Below, in pieces: positions 1 to 8,896 of a DNA stretch of 64,000 nt (position 1 is the stretch's first letter; each line of letters starts with the position of its first letter). This DNA is from Pacificoceanicola sp049803835. GTDB taxonomy: Bacteria > Pseudomonadota > Alphaproteobacteria > Rhodobacterales > Rhodobacteraceae. The DNA lies in NCBI RefSeq assembly GCF_049803835.1, contig NZ_JBNAGK010000017.1, positions 1-64,000 on the forward strand, read 5' to 3'. The notes beneath the pieces are model-generated. The model was not told the DNA's origin. It saw only the letters and a list, made by a program, of their open reading frames with translations, and did no database searches. The position numbers and the translations under genes are program-made.

Positions 1-30
1 CGGGGGCCAGTTCACAGGGAGGTCGCGGGC

Positions 31-906
31 TTACTCGGCGGCGATGGCCTTTTCGGCGGCGGCGGTCTGCAGGATGAAGTCGAACTCGAAGTGCAGGTCG
101 GTGCCCAGTTCCGGCGCGGCGGGCTTGAACGTGCCGATCAGGCTTTCCTTGACGGCGAAGACGCTGTCGTTGTCGAGCCAGGCGCTGTCGGCGTCGTAGA
201 TCTGGCTGATCAGCGGGCGGTAGCCGTCCTTGGAGATGATGAAGTGCATGTGGCCGGGGCGGTTCGGGTGGTGACCCATGAACTGCAGCAGCTCGCCGGC
301 GGTCTCGTCCTCGGGGATCGGGTAGGGCACCGGGCGCACGGCGACAAAGGCGTAATGTCCGGTCTCGTCGGTCTCGAAGCGGCCGCGCAGGTTGTATTCC
401 GGCTGGTCGGGGTCGAGGTTCTCGTAGATGCCGTTCGGCGCGTCTTCCCAGACATCCAGCGTCACACCGGCGATGCCGTTGCCGTTCTCGTCGCGGATAT
501 AGCCCTCGAACCAGGCGGTTTCCTCGTTGTCGAAATGCTTCTGGATCGTGGATGCCCCCTTGGGCAGCACCGGCGGGTTTTCCCGGTAGAACGGGCCGAG
601 CACAGTGGACTCCGAGGCGTTGCCCGAAACCGGGTTGGTCATCATGTCGACCAGCACCTCGACGCCGATGATGTCGGCCAGCAGGATGAATTCCTGGCGG
701 TTGTCGTTGCACAGCTTGCCGGCGCGTTCGAGGTAGGCGCAGGCCTCCAGGAACTCGGAATGCTGCAGCTTCACGTCCTTGATGAAGGCGTGCATGTGCT
801 TGATGACGCCGGTCATGATCTCGCGCTGGCGCTCGGTGATCGGGCCGGACTTGCCGAGGCTGTCGATGACGACGTCGGTGATGTTGTCCTGATTGACGAT
901 ACCCAT
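31..906 (-). CDS. Intradiol ring-cleavage dioxygenase, hydroxyquinol 1,2-dioxygenase type
   Basis: Non-haem Fe(III) enzyme of 291 aa that opens a catecholic ring between its two hydroxyls. The four iron ligands of the family are visible: Tyr161 (in NGIYENLDPDQPEYNLRG), Tyr195 (in RPVPYPIP), His219 and His221 (in RPGHMHF). Their numbering almost matches hydroxyquinol 1,2-dioxygenases, and the length (about 290 aa) fits that group better than protocatechuate dioxygenase; catechol 1,2-dioxygenase remains possible. The N-terminal 100 residues form the usual helical dimerisation domain. The product, maleylacetate or muconate, would feed the beta-ketoadipate route, for which a PcaF-type thiolase lies at 31683. 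It starts at ATG 906 behind a GGAGGAGG-type site and is divergent from the gene pair at 1125. Confident family call, substrate inferred. Confidence 0.88.
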   Translation of the reverse strand: MGIVNQDNITDVVIDSLGKSGPITERQREIMTGVIKHMHAFIKDVKLQHSEFLEACAYLERAGKLCNDNRQEFILLADIIGVEVLVDMMTNPVSGNASESTVLGPFYRENPPVLPKGASTIQKHFDNEETAWFEGYIRDENGNGIAGVTLDVWEDAPNGIYENLDPDQPEYNLRGRFETDETGHYAFVAVRPVPYPIPEDETAGELLQFMGHHPNRPGHMHFIISKDGYRPLISQIYDADSAWLDNDSVFAVKESLIGTFKPAAPELGTDLHFEFDFILQTAAAEKAIAAE

Positions 907-935
907 GGGTTTCCTCCTCCTTGGCGGTCTCTGGG

Positions 936-1062
936 GTGACGGGCTGCCCCGTTGGCATCTGGTGTGACGGATCGCGGGCCGTCACCCAATGCCTGCGCCG
1001 GTATCGGCTGATACCGTGACCGGCGGGCACGATCCGGCGCAGTATCGCCCCATACCCGTCAC
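936..1062. repeat. Four copies of GTGACGG/CCGTCAC
   Basis: GTGACGG occurs at 936-942 and 964-970, and its complement CCGTCAC at 979-985 and 1056-1062. Copies two and three form a perfect GTGACGG-N8-CCGTCAC inverted repeat. All four lie in the 218-bp gap between the divergent genes. They could be regulator sites or a 5' leader hairpin of the dioxygenase mRNA. Confidence 0.35.
999..1055. promoter_or_regulatory. Tandem palindromes between dioxygenase and hydrolase genes
   Basis: CGGTATC-GGCT-GATACCG at 999-1016 is a perfect 7-bp inverted repeat. A second, weaker copy (GTATC-N5-ATACC) lies at 1042-1056, 41 bp further on, so both would face the same side of the helix. They sit in the divergent promoter region and look like paired operators for an unidentified regulator. 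No regulator gene adjoins within the window; it may lie to the left. Confidence 0.45.
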
Positions 1063-1124
1063 GGCATGGCGCACGCCCGTCCGTCCGTGGCAGCAGGGGG
1101 GTGCGTTATCCGAGGGAGGCCCAA

Positions 1125-1505
1125 GTGATCGAGACATTGACGCAGATCCAGTCGCAACTGGACCGCACCCCGCACCTGCTGCGGCTGGGGCGGTTGTTTT
1201 CCGAGACGGTGCTGATCGAGGTGGACGGGGACGAGTACTACCTGACCTTCGACAAGGGCCGGATCACGTCCGTCGCACAGGGTCCCAGCCGCAAGACGCC
1301 GTGGCGCTTTGCCCTGCGCACCGATGCTGAAGCCCTGGCCGAGTTCTGGCAGCCGCGCCCCGCGCCCGGCTTTCACGACGTGTTCGGGCTGGTCAAGATC
1401 GGCCGGGGCCGGATCGACGGCGACATCCTGAGCCTCGTCAAGAACCTGCGCTTCTTCAAGGAGGTCCTGGGCCTCGCGCGCGCAAGACAGGAGCAAGCCG
1501 CATGA
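1125..1505 (+). CDS. Small SCP2-like domain protein
   Basis: A soluble 126-aa protein with the feel of a sterol-carrier-protein-2-like fold: an alternating hydrophobic core (TVLIEVDGDEYYLTFDKGRI), an aspartate/glutamate-rich middle and a C-terminal segment ending in LSLVKNLRFFKEVLGLARA that resembles the SCP2 lid helix. No catalytic motif is visible. The GTG start at 1125 is preferred because AGGGAGG lies seven bases upstream; the GTG at 1101 has no such site. Its stop overlaps the ATG of the following hydrolase (ATGA at 1502), so the two are translationally coupled and probably act on the same lipid-like or aromatic-derived substrate. Family assignment is tentative. Confidence 0.6.
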   Translation: MIETLTQIQSQLDRTPHLLRLGRLFSETVLIEVDGDEYYLTFDKGRITSVAQGPSRKTPWRFALRTDAEALAEFWQPRPAPGFHDVFGLVKIGRGRIDGDILSLVKNLRFFKEVLGLARARQEQAA

Positions 1506-2359
1506 GCATCGAGCCGATTTGCGGGCGGTATCTGACCGTCCCCGTCGAAGGCGCCCCCCGCCGCATCTATTTCGAAGAGGCGGGGCAGGGGCGTCCCGTC
1601 CTTTGCCTGCACACCGCCGGGGCCGACACGCGCCAGTGGCGTCACCTGATGACCGATGCCGCCGTCACCGCGTCGAACCGCCTGATCGCCTTCGACATGC
1701 CCTGGCATGGCAAATCCCTGCCGCCCGAAGGCTTCGAGACGCAGGAATACCTGCTGACCACCGAAGCCTATATCGAAACCGTTCTGGCGGTGGCGGGCGG
1801 GCTGGGGCTGGACAGGCCGGTTCTGGCGGGCTGTTCCATGGGCGGACGCATCGCGCTGCAACTGGCGGCGCTGCACCCGGACAAGTTCAGCGGGTTCATC
1901 GCCATCGAGGCCTCCGATTTCCAGCCCGCCTGGTATGACATCGACTGGTTCCACCGCCCCGACGCCCATGGCGGCGAGATGGGCGCGGCGCTGGTCTCGG
2001 CGAATATCTCGCCCTTCGCGCCGGAGGCCGAGCGCTGGAACACGCTGTGGATGTTCATGCAAAGCGGGCCGGGCGTGTTCCGGGGCGATCTGTCGTTCTA
2101 CACGAAGGACGACAGCCTGATCGCGCGGCTTGGCCAGATCGACACGGGCCGCACGCCGGTGCATGTCCTCGTCGGCGCCTACGACCTGACCTGCACCCCC
2201 GAAGACGCCGCCCGCACCGCCCGCGCCATCCCCGGCGCCACGCTGGCGGTGATGGACGAACTCGGCCACTTCCCGATGAGCGAACACCCCGAGGGCTTCC
2301 GCCCCTTCTTCCTCGACGCGCTGGCAAAAATGCCCGCCACAAAAGCGAAAGCCGCATGA
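1502..2359 (+). CDS. Alpha/beta hydrolase
   Basis: Cytosolic alpha/beta-hydrolase-fold protein of 285 aa. The nucleophile elbow is AGCSMGG with Ser112; the likely acid is Asp228 (GAYDLT) and the base His256 (ELGHFPMSEHP). The oxyanion-side motif HTAGADTRQW appears near residue 37. Similar proteins include enol-lactone hydrolases (PcaD type), C-C bond hydrolases of meta-cleavage pathways and carboxylesterases; the sequence alone does not separate these. The divergent intradiol dioxygenase makes a hydrolytic step in aromatic catabolism plausible. It overlaps the upstream SCP2-like gene by ATGA, so the pair is an operon. Confidence 0.8.
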   Translation: MSIEPICGRYLTVPVEGAPRRIYFEEAGQGRPVLCLHTAGADTRQWRHLMTDAAVTASNRLIAFDMPWHGKSLPPEGFETQEYLLTTEAYIETVLAVAGGLGLDRPVLAGCSMGGRIALQLAALHPDKFSGFIAIEASDFQPAWYDIDWFHRPDAHGGEMGAALVSANISPFAPEAERWNTLWMFMQSGPGVFRGDLSFYTKDDSLIARLGQIDTGRTPVHVLVGAYDLTCTPEDAARTARAIPGATLAVMDELGHFPMSEHPEGFRPFFLDALAKMPATKAKAA

Positions 2360-2513
2360 GACATGCCAGCCGATCTCGGCCGCAGCCGTGGTCTCGGACA
2401 ATGTCGCATCCCGCTTTGGAATGGGCTTCGCTTGCGTCTGCACGCCTGGCACCAGCAGTCTGTGGTAAGCAGTCCGCGGCAATGACCGACCGTTCGGTGC
2501 AGGGGCCGGCGTG

Positions 2514-3505
<992 letters not shown>

Positions 3506-3509
<4 letters not shown>

Positions 3510-4537
3510 GGCAGAATCTCCTCGAGAGAAACGGATCGGCCGCTGCGGATGCTCTCATCCGCTGCAAGGCAGATGGCGAGCGAGCGCAGCGCATCGTTCA
3601 TGTGGCGGGTCAGGTCGGTGTCTTCGGCAATGGCACGCAGCATGGCGGCCTGTTCGGCGTCACACAGCGCCTGATGACCGGGTTCGTCCGGCATGGCGAC
3701 TGTGTGGTCGCCATCCGGCGTGTGGATCAGCAGACCGCCGACTTTCGTATGCCCGTCGATATCGGCGGAGGCCCCCTTGTTGCCTTCGGTGATCGAAACG
3801 GAGCCGTTCGGGCTGACGATGTCCTTCACGAAAAAGGCGGTCTCCGACATCATCGGCCCCCACCCGGCCTCGTACCAGCCGACGGAGCCATCGGCGAAGA
3901 ACACCTGAAACTGCCCGTAATTATACATGTCCGGCGCGATTTCGTCGGTCAGACGCAGGCCCATGCCATGCACGCGCAACGGGGCGGCGTCGGTGATCTG
4001 GCACATGACATCGACGTAATGAACGCCGCAATCGACGATGGGCGAGGTGGTCTGCATCAGCGCCTTGTGCGTCTCCCACTCTGCGCCGCTCGATTGCTGA
4101 TTGAGGTTGAGGCGGAAGACGTATGGCCCGCCAAGGCTCCGCGCCTCTTCGATCAGCCGCACCCAGGACGGGTGCTGGCGCAGGATGTAGCCGACCATGA
4201 GCTTGCGGCCCGTGCGCATTGCCGTGTCCACCACGCGGCGGGCGTCGGCGACTGTCGTGGCCAGCGGCTTTTCGACGAAAACATGCGCGCCCGCTTCCAT
4301 CGCGGCACAGGCAAGATCCGCGTGGCTGTCGGAATAGGTGGCGATCACCACGAGGTCGGGTCTTGTCGCCATGCCCGCATCGAAGGTGGCAAAGCGCGGG
4401 TAGCCTTCGAGCGCCTCCGGCAGGGCGATGTCCGAGCGGTTCACCAGCCCGACAATCTCTGCCCCGGGGTTGGCATGATGGGCGAGCGCATGGCTGCGCC
4501 CCATGTTGCCCAGACCGACAATCAGAACCCGCATCAT
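3506..4537 (-). CDS. Gfo/Idh/MocA-family NAD(P)-dependent oxidoreductase
   Basis: Predicted cytosolic sugar or cyclitol dehydrogenase of 343 aa. The N-terminal Rossmann motif is VGLGNMGRSHA (residues 6-16) and the family signature EKPLA lies near residue 95, with the active-site region IVDCGVHYVDV further on, its aspartate and histidine matching the family's D-x3-H. The start is taken at ATG 4537, which overlaps the stop of the upstream permease. Unusually it sits between the permease and ATPase genes of an ABC importer, so it is co-produced with the transporter and probably oxidises, reduces or opens the imported sugar. Substrates in this superfamily range from glucose and inositol to anhydrosugars; I cannot narrow it from sequence. 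Confidence 0.88.
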
Positions 4538-5373
4538 TTGACCGCTCCCGAGGTGATGCCGCGGATCAGTTGCCGCGAGAAGATGACATAGAGGACAAGC
4601 ACCGGCAGGATCGCCATGCTGAGCGCCGAGAGAACCGCGTTCCAGTCGGTGACGAACTGCCCGATGAAAACCTGCGAGCCGAGGGTCAGGGTCTTGGTCT
4701 CCTCCGCCGGTGCGAGGATCAGCGGGAACCACAGGTCGTTCCAGATCGGGATCATGTTGAACACCGCCACCGTCGCCATCGCCGGCCGCACCAGCGGCAG
4801 GACGAGGCGGAAGAAGATGGTGTATTCCGACAGCCCGTCGATCCGACCGGCGTTCTTCAGATCGTCGGACACCTGCCGCATGAACTCCGACAGGATGAAC
4901 ACCGCCAGAGGCAACCCCTGCGCCGTATAGACAAGGATCAGTGCCGTGAGCGTGTTCACGAGACCCGTCGCCACCATCATTTCGAGGATCGCGACCGTGC
5001 CGATGCGGATCGGGATCATGATCCCGAGCGCGAGATACAGCCCCATCAGCATATTGCCCCGGAACCTGTATTCGGACAGGGCATAGGCCGCCATCGCGCC
5101 AAAGAGCAGGATGAAGAAGAGGGAGACGACCGTGACGATCATCGAGTTCTGGAAGTAGCCGAAGAAATCCCCCTGCTTCATCACCGTCTCGTAACCGATG
5201 GTCGAAAAGCTCTCTGCATCGGGCAGCGCCAAAGGCTCGCGGAAGATCGCCTTGCGGGTCTTGAAGCTGTTGATGAGGATGACGAAGACCGGGAACAGCG
5301 CGATCAGCGTATAGAGGATCAGCGCCCCGTGCATCAGGGCCGTGTTGAGCGGGTTGGAGCGGGCGCGGTTCAC
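4534..5373 (-). CDS. Sugar ABC transporter permease (MalG/UgpE type)
   Basis: Inner-membrane subunit of 279 aa with six predicted membrane segments, the first at residues 13-33. The cytoplasmic EAA loop that docks on the ATPase is around DDLKNAGRIDGLSEYTIFFR, followed by LPLVRPA. The GTG start at 5373 is chosen because it overlaps the upstream permease stop (GTGA) and has GGAGGT seven bases before it; the upstream in-frame ATG at 5421 would lie inside the previous gene and give an atypical N-terminus. It pairs with the MalF-like protein at 5370-6287. Confidence 0.92.
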   Translation of the reverse strand: MNRARSNPLNTALMHGALILYTLIALFPVFVILINSFKTRKAIFREPLALPDAESFSTIGYETVMKQGDFFGYFQNSMIVTVVSLFFILLFGAMAAYALSEYRFRGNMLMGLYLALGIMIPIRIGTVAILEMMVATGLVNTLTALILVYTAQGLPLAVFILSEFMRQVSDDLKNAGRIDGLSEYTIFFRLVLPLVRPAMATVAVFNMIPIWNDLWFPLILAPAEETKTLTLGSQVFIGQFVTDWNAVLSALSMAILPVLVLYVIFSRQLIRGITSGAVK

Positions 5374-6287
5374 AGCTGATACCTCCGCATGCGGGTCTGG
5401 ATGCCGAACAGGTAGATGCACACGCCGACGAGGATGATCGCGAACATCGCCCCGGCGATGGCCGACCCCATATGCGGATCACCCAGCTGCAACTGGAACC
5501 CGAAGAAGGTGCGGTACATGAAGGTGCCAAGGATATCGGTGGAGAAATCCGGCCCGGCCAGCGCGCCCTGCGCCGCATAGATCAGGTCGAACGCGTTGAA
5601 ATTGCCGACAAAGGTCAGGATTGAGATGATCCCGATCGACGGCAGGATCAGCGGCAGCTTGATCTTCCAGAAGGCGGCCATGCCGGTGACGCCGTCGACC
5701 TCCCCGGCTTCGAGGATCTCTTCGGGGATCGACAAGAGCGCCGCATAGATCAGCATCATCGGGATGCCGACGAACTGCCAGACCGAGATCAGCGCCAGCG
5801 TGGTCAGGGCGTATTCCTCCTTGCCCAGCCAGGGCGCGAAGAGCGATTTCAGCCCGACGGCGTCGAGCATGGAGGGCGCGATGCCCCAGATCGGCGAGAG
5901 GATCAGCTTCCACGCGAAGCCAACGATGACGAAGGACAGGATCGTCGGGATGAAGATCGCCGAGCGGTAGAGCGCGGCAAACCGCAACCGCGGATGGCTG
6001 AGCAGCGCCGCAAGGGCGATCCCGATGGGGTTCTGCACCAGCATGTGCACGAGGAAGAACCAGAAGTTGTTGCCCAGAGCGTTCCAGAACTGATCCGCCC
6101 AGACGGAGTCAAAGAACAGCCGGCGGAAGTTTTCGAGCCCGACAAAGACCCGCTCCTGATCGACGCGGGCAAAAAGCGCCAGCCGTAGCGTGTTGAACAG
6201 CGGAAAGATCATCACGGCAGTGTAGACCAGCACCGCGGGAGCCAGGAAAATCGGGATATGCCAACGGATCCCTGTGCGCTCAGACAT
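5370..6287 (-). CDS. Sugar ABC transporter permease (MalF/UgpA type)
   Basis: Inner-membrane subunit of 305 aa, six predicted membrane segments, with the EAA loop at EILEAGEVDGVTGMAAFWKI and the typical C-terminus ending in basic residues (QTRMRRYQL). It starts at ATG 6287, preceded by GGAGGAG. It lacks the large periplasmic P2 loop of E. coli MalF, as is usual for alphaproteobacterial CUT1 systems. A gap of 283 bp carrying a strong hairpin separates it from the binding-protein gene upstream, although both appear to belong to one operon. Confidence 0.92.
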   Translation of the reverse strand: MSERTGIRWHIPIFLAPAVLVYTAVMIFPLFNTLRLALFARVDQERVFVGLENFRRLFFDSVWADQFWNALGNNFWFFLVHMLVQNPIGIALAALLSHPRLRFAALYRSAIFIPTILSFVIVGFAWKLILSPIWGIAPSMLDAVGLKSLFAPWLGKEEYALTTLALISVWQFVGIPMMLIYAALLSIPEEILEAGEVDGVTGMAAFWKIKLPLILPSIGIISILTFVGNFNAFDLIYAAQGALAGPDFSTDILGTFMYRTFFGFQLQLGDPHMGSAIAGAMFAIILVGVCIYLFGIQTRMRRYQL

Positions 6288-6532
6288 GGCAGGACTCCTC
6301 CGGGGCTGCCGGGGTGACCACACGTGTGAGGGTACCCATGCTGTCGGGGATGGTTTGAATGATCATGAATGCCGCTCCGGTTGAGAGGGACGCCGCTCGG
6401 GCGGGGATCTTCGGGAAGCAGGACCGGGCGGTGCGTGCACGCCGGTCAGGGCGACGCCCCTTCGGACAGTGGCCGCGTCTCTGACGTCCTGGGTGTGAAG
6501 ACATCCCCGCCGAAGCCGTCAGGCAGGGGCAA

Positions 6533-6565
6533 GCGGCGGCGCGGTCCGTTCCGGTGCGCCGCCGC
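6533..6565 (-). other. Intercistronic hairpin after the binding-protein gene
   Basis: GCGGCGGCGC (6533-6542) and GCGCCGCCGC (6556-6565) form a perfect 10-bp GC-only stem with a 13-base loop, starting five bases after the stop codon of the solute-binding-protein gene. No U-run follows on the minus strand. This fits an mRNA-stabilising or attenuating element that raises binding-protein levels over the permeases, as in other ABC operons. The same arrangement recurs at 49474-49503. Confidence 0.6.
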
Positions 6566-6570
6566 AAGAC

Positions 6571-7824
6571 TTACTGCTGCGGGGCGTACCAGCTGGCGAG
6601 GCCGTCCTGCAGCTTCTGGCCCAGTTCCTCGGGGGTCGATGTGCCCTTGATTGCCGCCGCCGACGCGCCCCAGGTCTCGTTTTCGAGGTTCGGCGTGCCG
6701 CGCGACAGGATCTGGTAAGTCGAGCGGATGGTCGATTCACACTCCCCGCGCCAGCTGACGAATTCCGCGGCCAGTGGGTCGGTGATCTCGACCGGCGCCG
6801 AGGACAGCGGGAAGAAACCCGGCAGCGCGTTGCCGAAGATGGACGCGAATTCCGGGCTGGCCACCCAGGCGAGGAAGGTCCGCGCGGCCTCGGGATGGTC
6901 GGTTGCGGCGTTCATGCCGATGCCGATGTCGGTGTGATCAGAGATGTAGCAGGTATCGCCCGCGGCCTTGACCGGCGGCTTGAAGGCGCCCATCTCGAAA
7001 TCGGCCTGCGCGTTGAAGCCGGACACCTCCCACGAGCCCGCCGGATAGATCGCGGCGCGGCCGAGGGTAAAGATGTTCTGGCTGTCGGGATAGGTCTGCG
7101 CCTCGTAGCCGTCGCCGAGGTAGTCGGCCCAGCGGGCCAGGGTCGCATAGGGCGCGACCCACTGTTCGTCGGTCAGCTTCTGCTCGCCCTTGATGAGCGC
7201 CTGACGGCCCTCCTCGCCCTTCCAGTAGTTCGGGCCGATGTTGTTGTACCCCATGGTGGCGGCTTCCCACTGGTCGTTGGTGCCCATCGCCATCGGAATG
7301 TAGGTGCCGTCTTCCTTGATCTTGTCGAGCACGGCGAAGAATTCGTCTTCCGTCGTGGGTACTTCAAGACCGAGTTCCGCAAAGGCGTCCTTGTTGTAGA
7401 TGAAGCCGTGGATCACGCTCGCCATCGGCACGCAGAAGGTGGCGGAGCCGTCATCGGTCTGCCAGGCGGATTTTGCCACATCCGAGAAGTTCGACATGGC
7501 GTCGAGGTCACTCAGGTCCGCGAGGTGGCCGGCCTGGTAGAGCGCCAGCGAGGCATCGAAGGGGCGGCAGGTGATCAGGTCGCCCGCCGAACCGGCGTCC
7601 AGCTTGGAGTTCAGCACGGCGTTGTATTCCGCCGGGGCGGACGGCGTGAACTGCACCTTGATGCCGGGGTTTTCGGCCTCGAAGGCGGGGATGATCTGGT
7701 CCTGCCACAGGGTCAGGTCGTCGTTGCGCCAGCTTTCGATCGTCAGCGTGACGTCCTGCGCCTGTGCGCCGGTGGCCACCAGCGCTGTCGTCAGCAGCGC
7801 CAGCTTCAGTGTCGTGCGTGTCAT
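6571..7824 (-). CDS. Extracellular sugar-binding protein of an ABC importer (family 1)
   Basis: Periplasmic receptor of 417 aa. The first 22 residues are a Sec signal peptide with probable cleavage after GAQA, followed by the mature start QDVTLTIES. The family-1 binding-protein pattern is seen: FEAENPGIKVQF near residue 50, the hinge region YPAGSWEVSGF and a C-terminal lobe ending DGLASWYAPQQ. The gene is the second in the operon: its ATG overlaps the murQ stop (ATGA at 7824). The coupling to MurQ points to an amino-sugar ligand such as MurNAc, GlcNAc or a disaccharide of the two; this is inferred from context, not from ligand residues. Confidence 0.9.
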   Translation of the reverse strand: MTRTTLKLALLTTALVATGAQAQDVTLTIESWRNDDLTLWQDQIIPAFEAENPGIKVQFTPSAPAEYNAVLNSKLDAGSAGDLITCRPFDASLALYQAGHLADLSDLDAMSNFSDVAKSAWQTDDGSATFCVPMASVIHGFIYNKDAFAELGLEVPTTEDEFFAVLDKIKEDGTYIPMAMGTNDQWEAATMGYNNIGPNYWKGEEGRQALIKGEQKLTDEQWVAPYATLARWADYLGDGYEAQTYPDSQNIFTLGRAAIYPAGSWEVSGFNAQADFEMGAFKPPVKAAGDTCYISDHTDIGIGMNAATDHPEAARTFLAWVASPEFASIFGNALPGFFPLSSAPVEITDPLAAEFVSWRGECESTIRSTYQILSRGTPNLENETWGASAAAIKGTSTPEELGQKLQDGLASWYAPQQ

Positions 7825-8738
7825 GTCCGTTCTCCCAGTTGGTTTTGTTTTTCGTCTTGCCGCGCCAGGGCGGCGCGCAGGTTTCCCCCGGTTTCCCGGA
7901 GAATCTCGTTGGCCCGGGCTTCCGAGACGCCCGTCGCCGCCATCACGACCGCTGTCTTGACCGCGCCCCGGGCCGCCTCCAGCGCCTCGGTGGCGCGATC
8001 CTGCGGCACCCCTGTGATGCGGCGGATCATGCCGGTCGCCCGGCCGCGCAGCTTGATGTTGTCGGCCCGCAGGTTGACCATCATCCCGTCATGCACATGG
8101 CCCAACTCCACCGCCATGGCGGTCGACAGCATGTTCAGCGCGATCTTCTGCGCGGTGCCCGCGCCCATCCGGGTCGACCCGGAAATCACCTCGGGTGGGG
8201 TGGGCAGGCAGATGGCGTGATCGGCCCCCTCCAGCAGCGGTGTGCCGGGATTGTTGGCGATGGCGACCACCGTCGCGCCCCTGTCGCGGGCGATCTGTAC
8301 GGCGGCCAGCGTGTAGGGTGTCGTGCCGCTGGCGGAGACGGCGATGACTGTGTCGCGTGACTCCAACCCGGCCAAAGCCTCGGTCAGTCCGTCGGTTTCA
8401 TCCTCCGTGCCGCCGGGCATCTCGGGGCCGGTGGGCAGGCCGCCTGCCATGTGAATGCGGATCTGCGAAGGCGGGATCGAGAAGGTCCCGCCCAGCTCCT
8501 GCGCATCGGCGGCGGCCATCAGTCCCGAGGACCCGGCGGCCACGTAATGCAGCAGGCCCCCGGTCCGGATCGTCCGGGCCATGGCGGAGGCCCCCCGTGC
8601 GATGTCCGCAGCCGCCCCGCGCACGGCCTGCGCGGCAGACACCTGCCCTTCGGCCAGCACCGCGGCAACCTCGGCCAGAGGGCGCAGGTCAAGCCCGATG
8701 GCCTGGTCGTGAAGCGCTTCGGTCGATGCTGCGGTCAT
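7821..8738 (-). CDS. murQ: N-acetylmuramic acid 6-phosphate etherase (MurQ)
   Basis: Cleaves the lactyl ether of MurNAc-6-phosphate to give GlcNAc-6-phosphate and D-lactate. The protein is 305 aa, close to the usual 300. The SIS fold is marked by VAAGSSGLMAAADAQE and AVSASGTTPYTLAA, and the family signature by PPEVISGSTRMGAGTAQK and LNMLSTAMAVELGHVHDGMM; the C-terminal UBA-like helices include ATGVSEARANEILRETGG. Start ATG 8738 has a GGGGGA site. As first gene of the transporter operon it suggests imported MurNAc rather than only recycling of the cell's own wall. Paired GGTATT repeats lie just upstream. Confidence 0.92.
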   Translation of the reverse strand: MTAASTEALHDQAIGLDLRPLAEVAAVLAEGQVSAAQAVRGAAADIARGASAMARTIRTGGLLHYVAAGSSGLMAAADAQELGGTFSIPPSQIRIHMAGGLPTGPEMPGGTEDETDGLTEALAGLESRDTVIAVSASGTTPYTLAAVQIARDRGATVVAIANNPGTPLLEGADHAICLPTPPEVISGSTRMGAGTAQKIALNMLSTAMAVELGHVHDGMMVNLRADNIKLRGRATGMIRRITGVPQDRATEALEAARGAVKTAVVMAATGVSEARANEILRETGGNLRAALARQDEKQNQLGERT

Positions 8739-8764
8739 GCGATTCCCCCGTTCGTTGCCAAAAC

Positions 8765-8781
8765 AATACCTTTTCAATACC
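8765..8781 (-). promoter_or_regulatory. Operator candidate upstream of murQ: GGTATT-N5-GGTATT
   Basis: On the minus strand two GGTATT half-sites lie 11 bp apart (plus strand AATACC at 8765-8770 and 8776-8781), one helical turn. The mirror-image copy stands before the divergent kinase gene at 8877-8893. The GntR/UTRA regulator encoded at 9768 is the obvious candidate to bind both. Confidence 0.6.
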
Positions 8782-8876
8782 TTTTGTCCAGAAAATTCTT
8801 GCACGCCTCGTTTGGGGCCGAATTTCCCATGGTGGAAGCATGATTGGTCACCATTTTGCCTTCCCTTCCTGCAATA

Positions 8877-8893
8877 GGTATTGTAATGGTATT
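8877..8893 (+). promoter_or_regulatory. Operator candidate upstream of the kinase gene: GGTATT-N5-GGTATT
   Basis: GGTATT at 8877-8882 and 8888-8893, the same 11-bp direct repeat as before murQ but facing the other way, ending three bases before the kinase ATG. A protein bound here would cover the promoter or block initiation. It is also the reason the kinase lacks a clear ribosome-binding site. Confidence 0.6.
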
Positions 8894-8896
8894 TTC

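Noticed and set aside
4219..5379. Plus-strand open frame of 386 codons opposite a permease gene
   Set aside because: Extremely Arg/Asp/His-rich, antisense to a clear MalG-type permease; not a protein gene.
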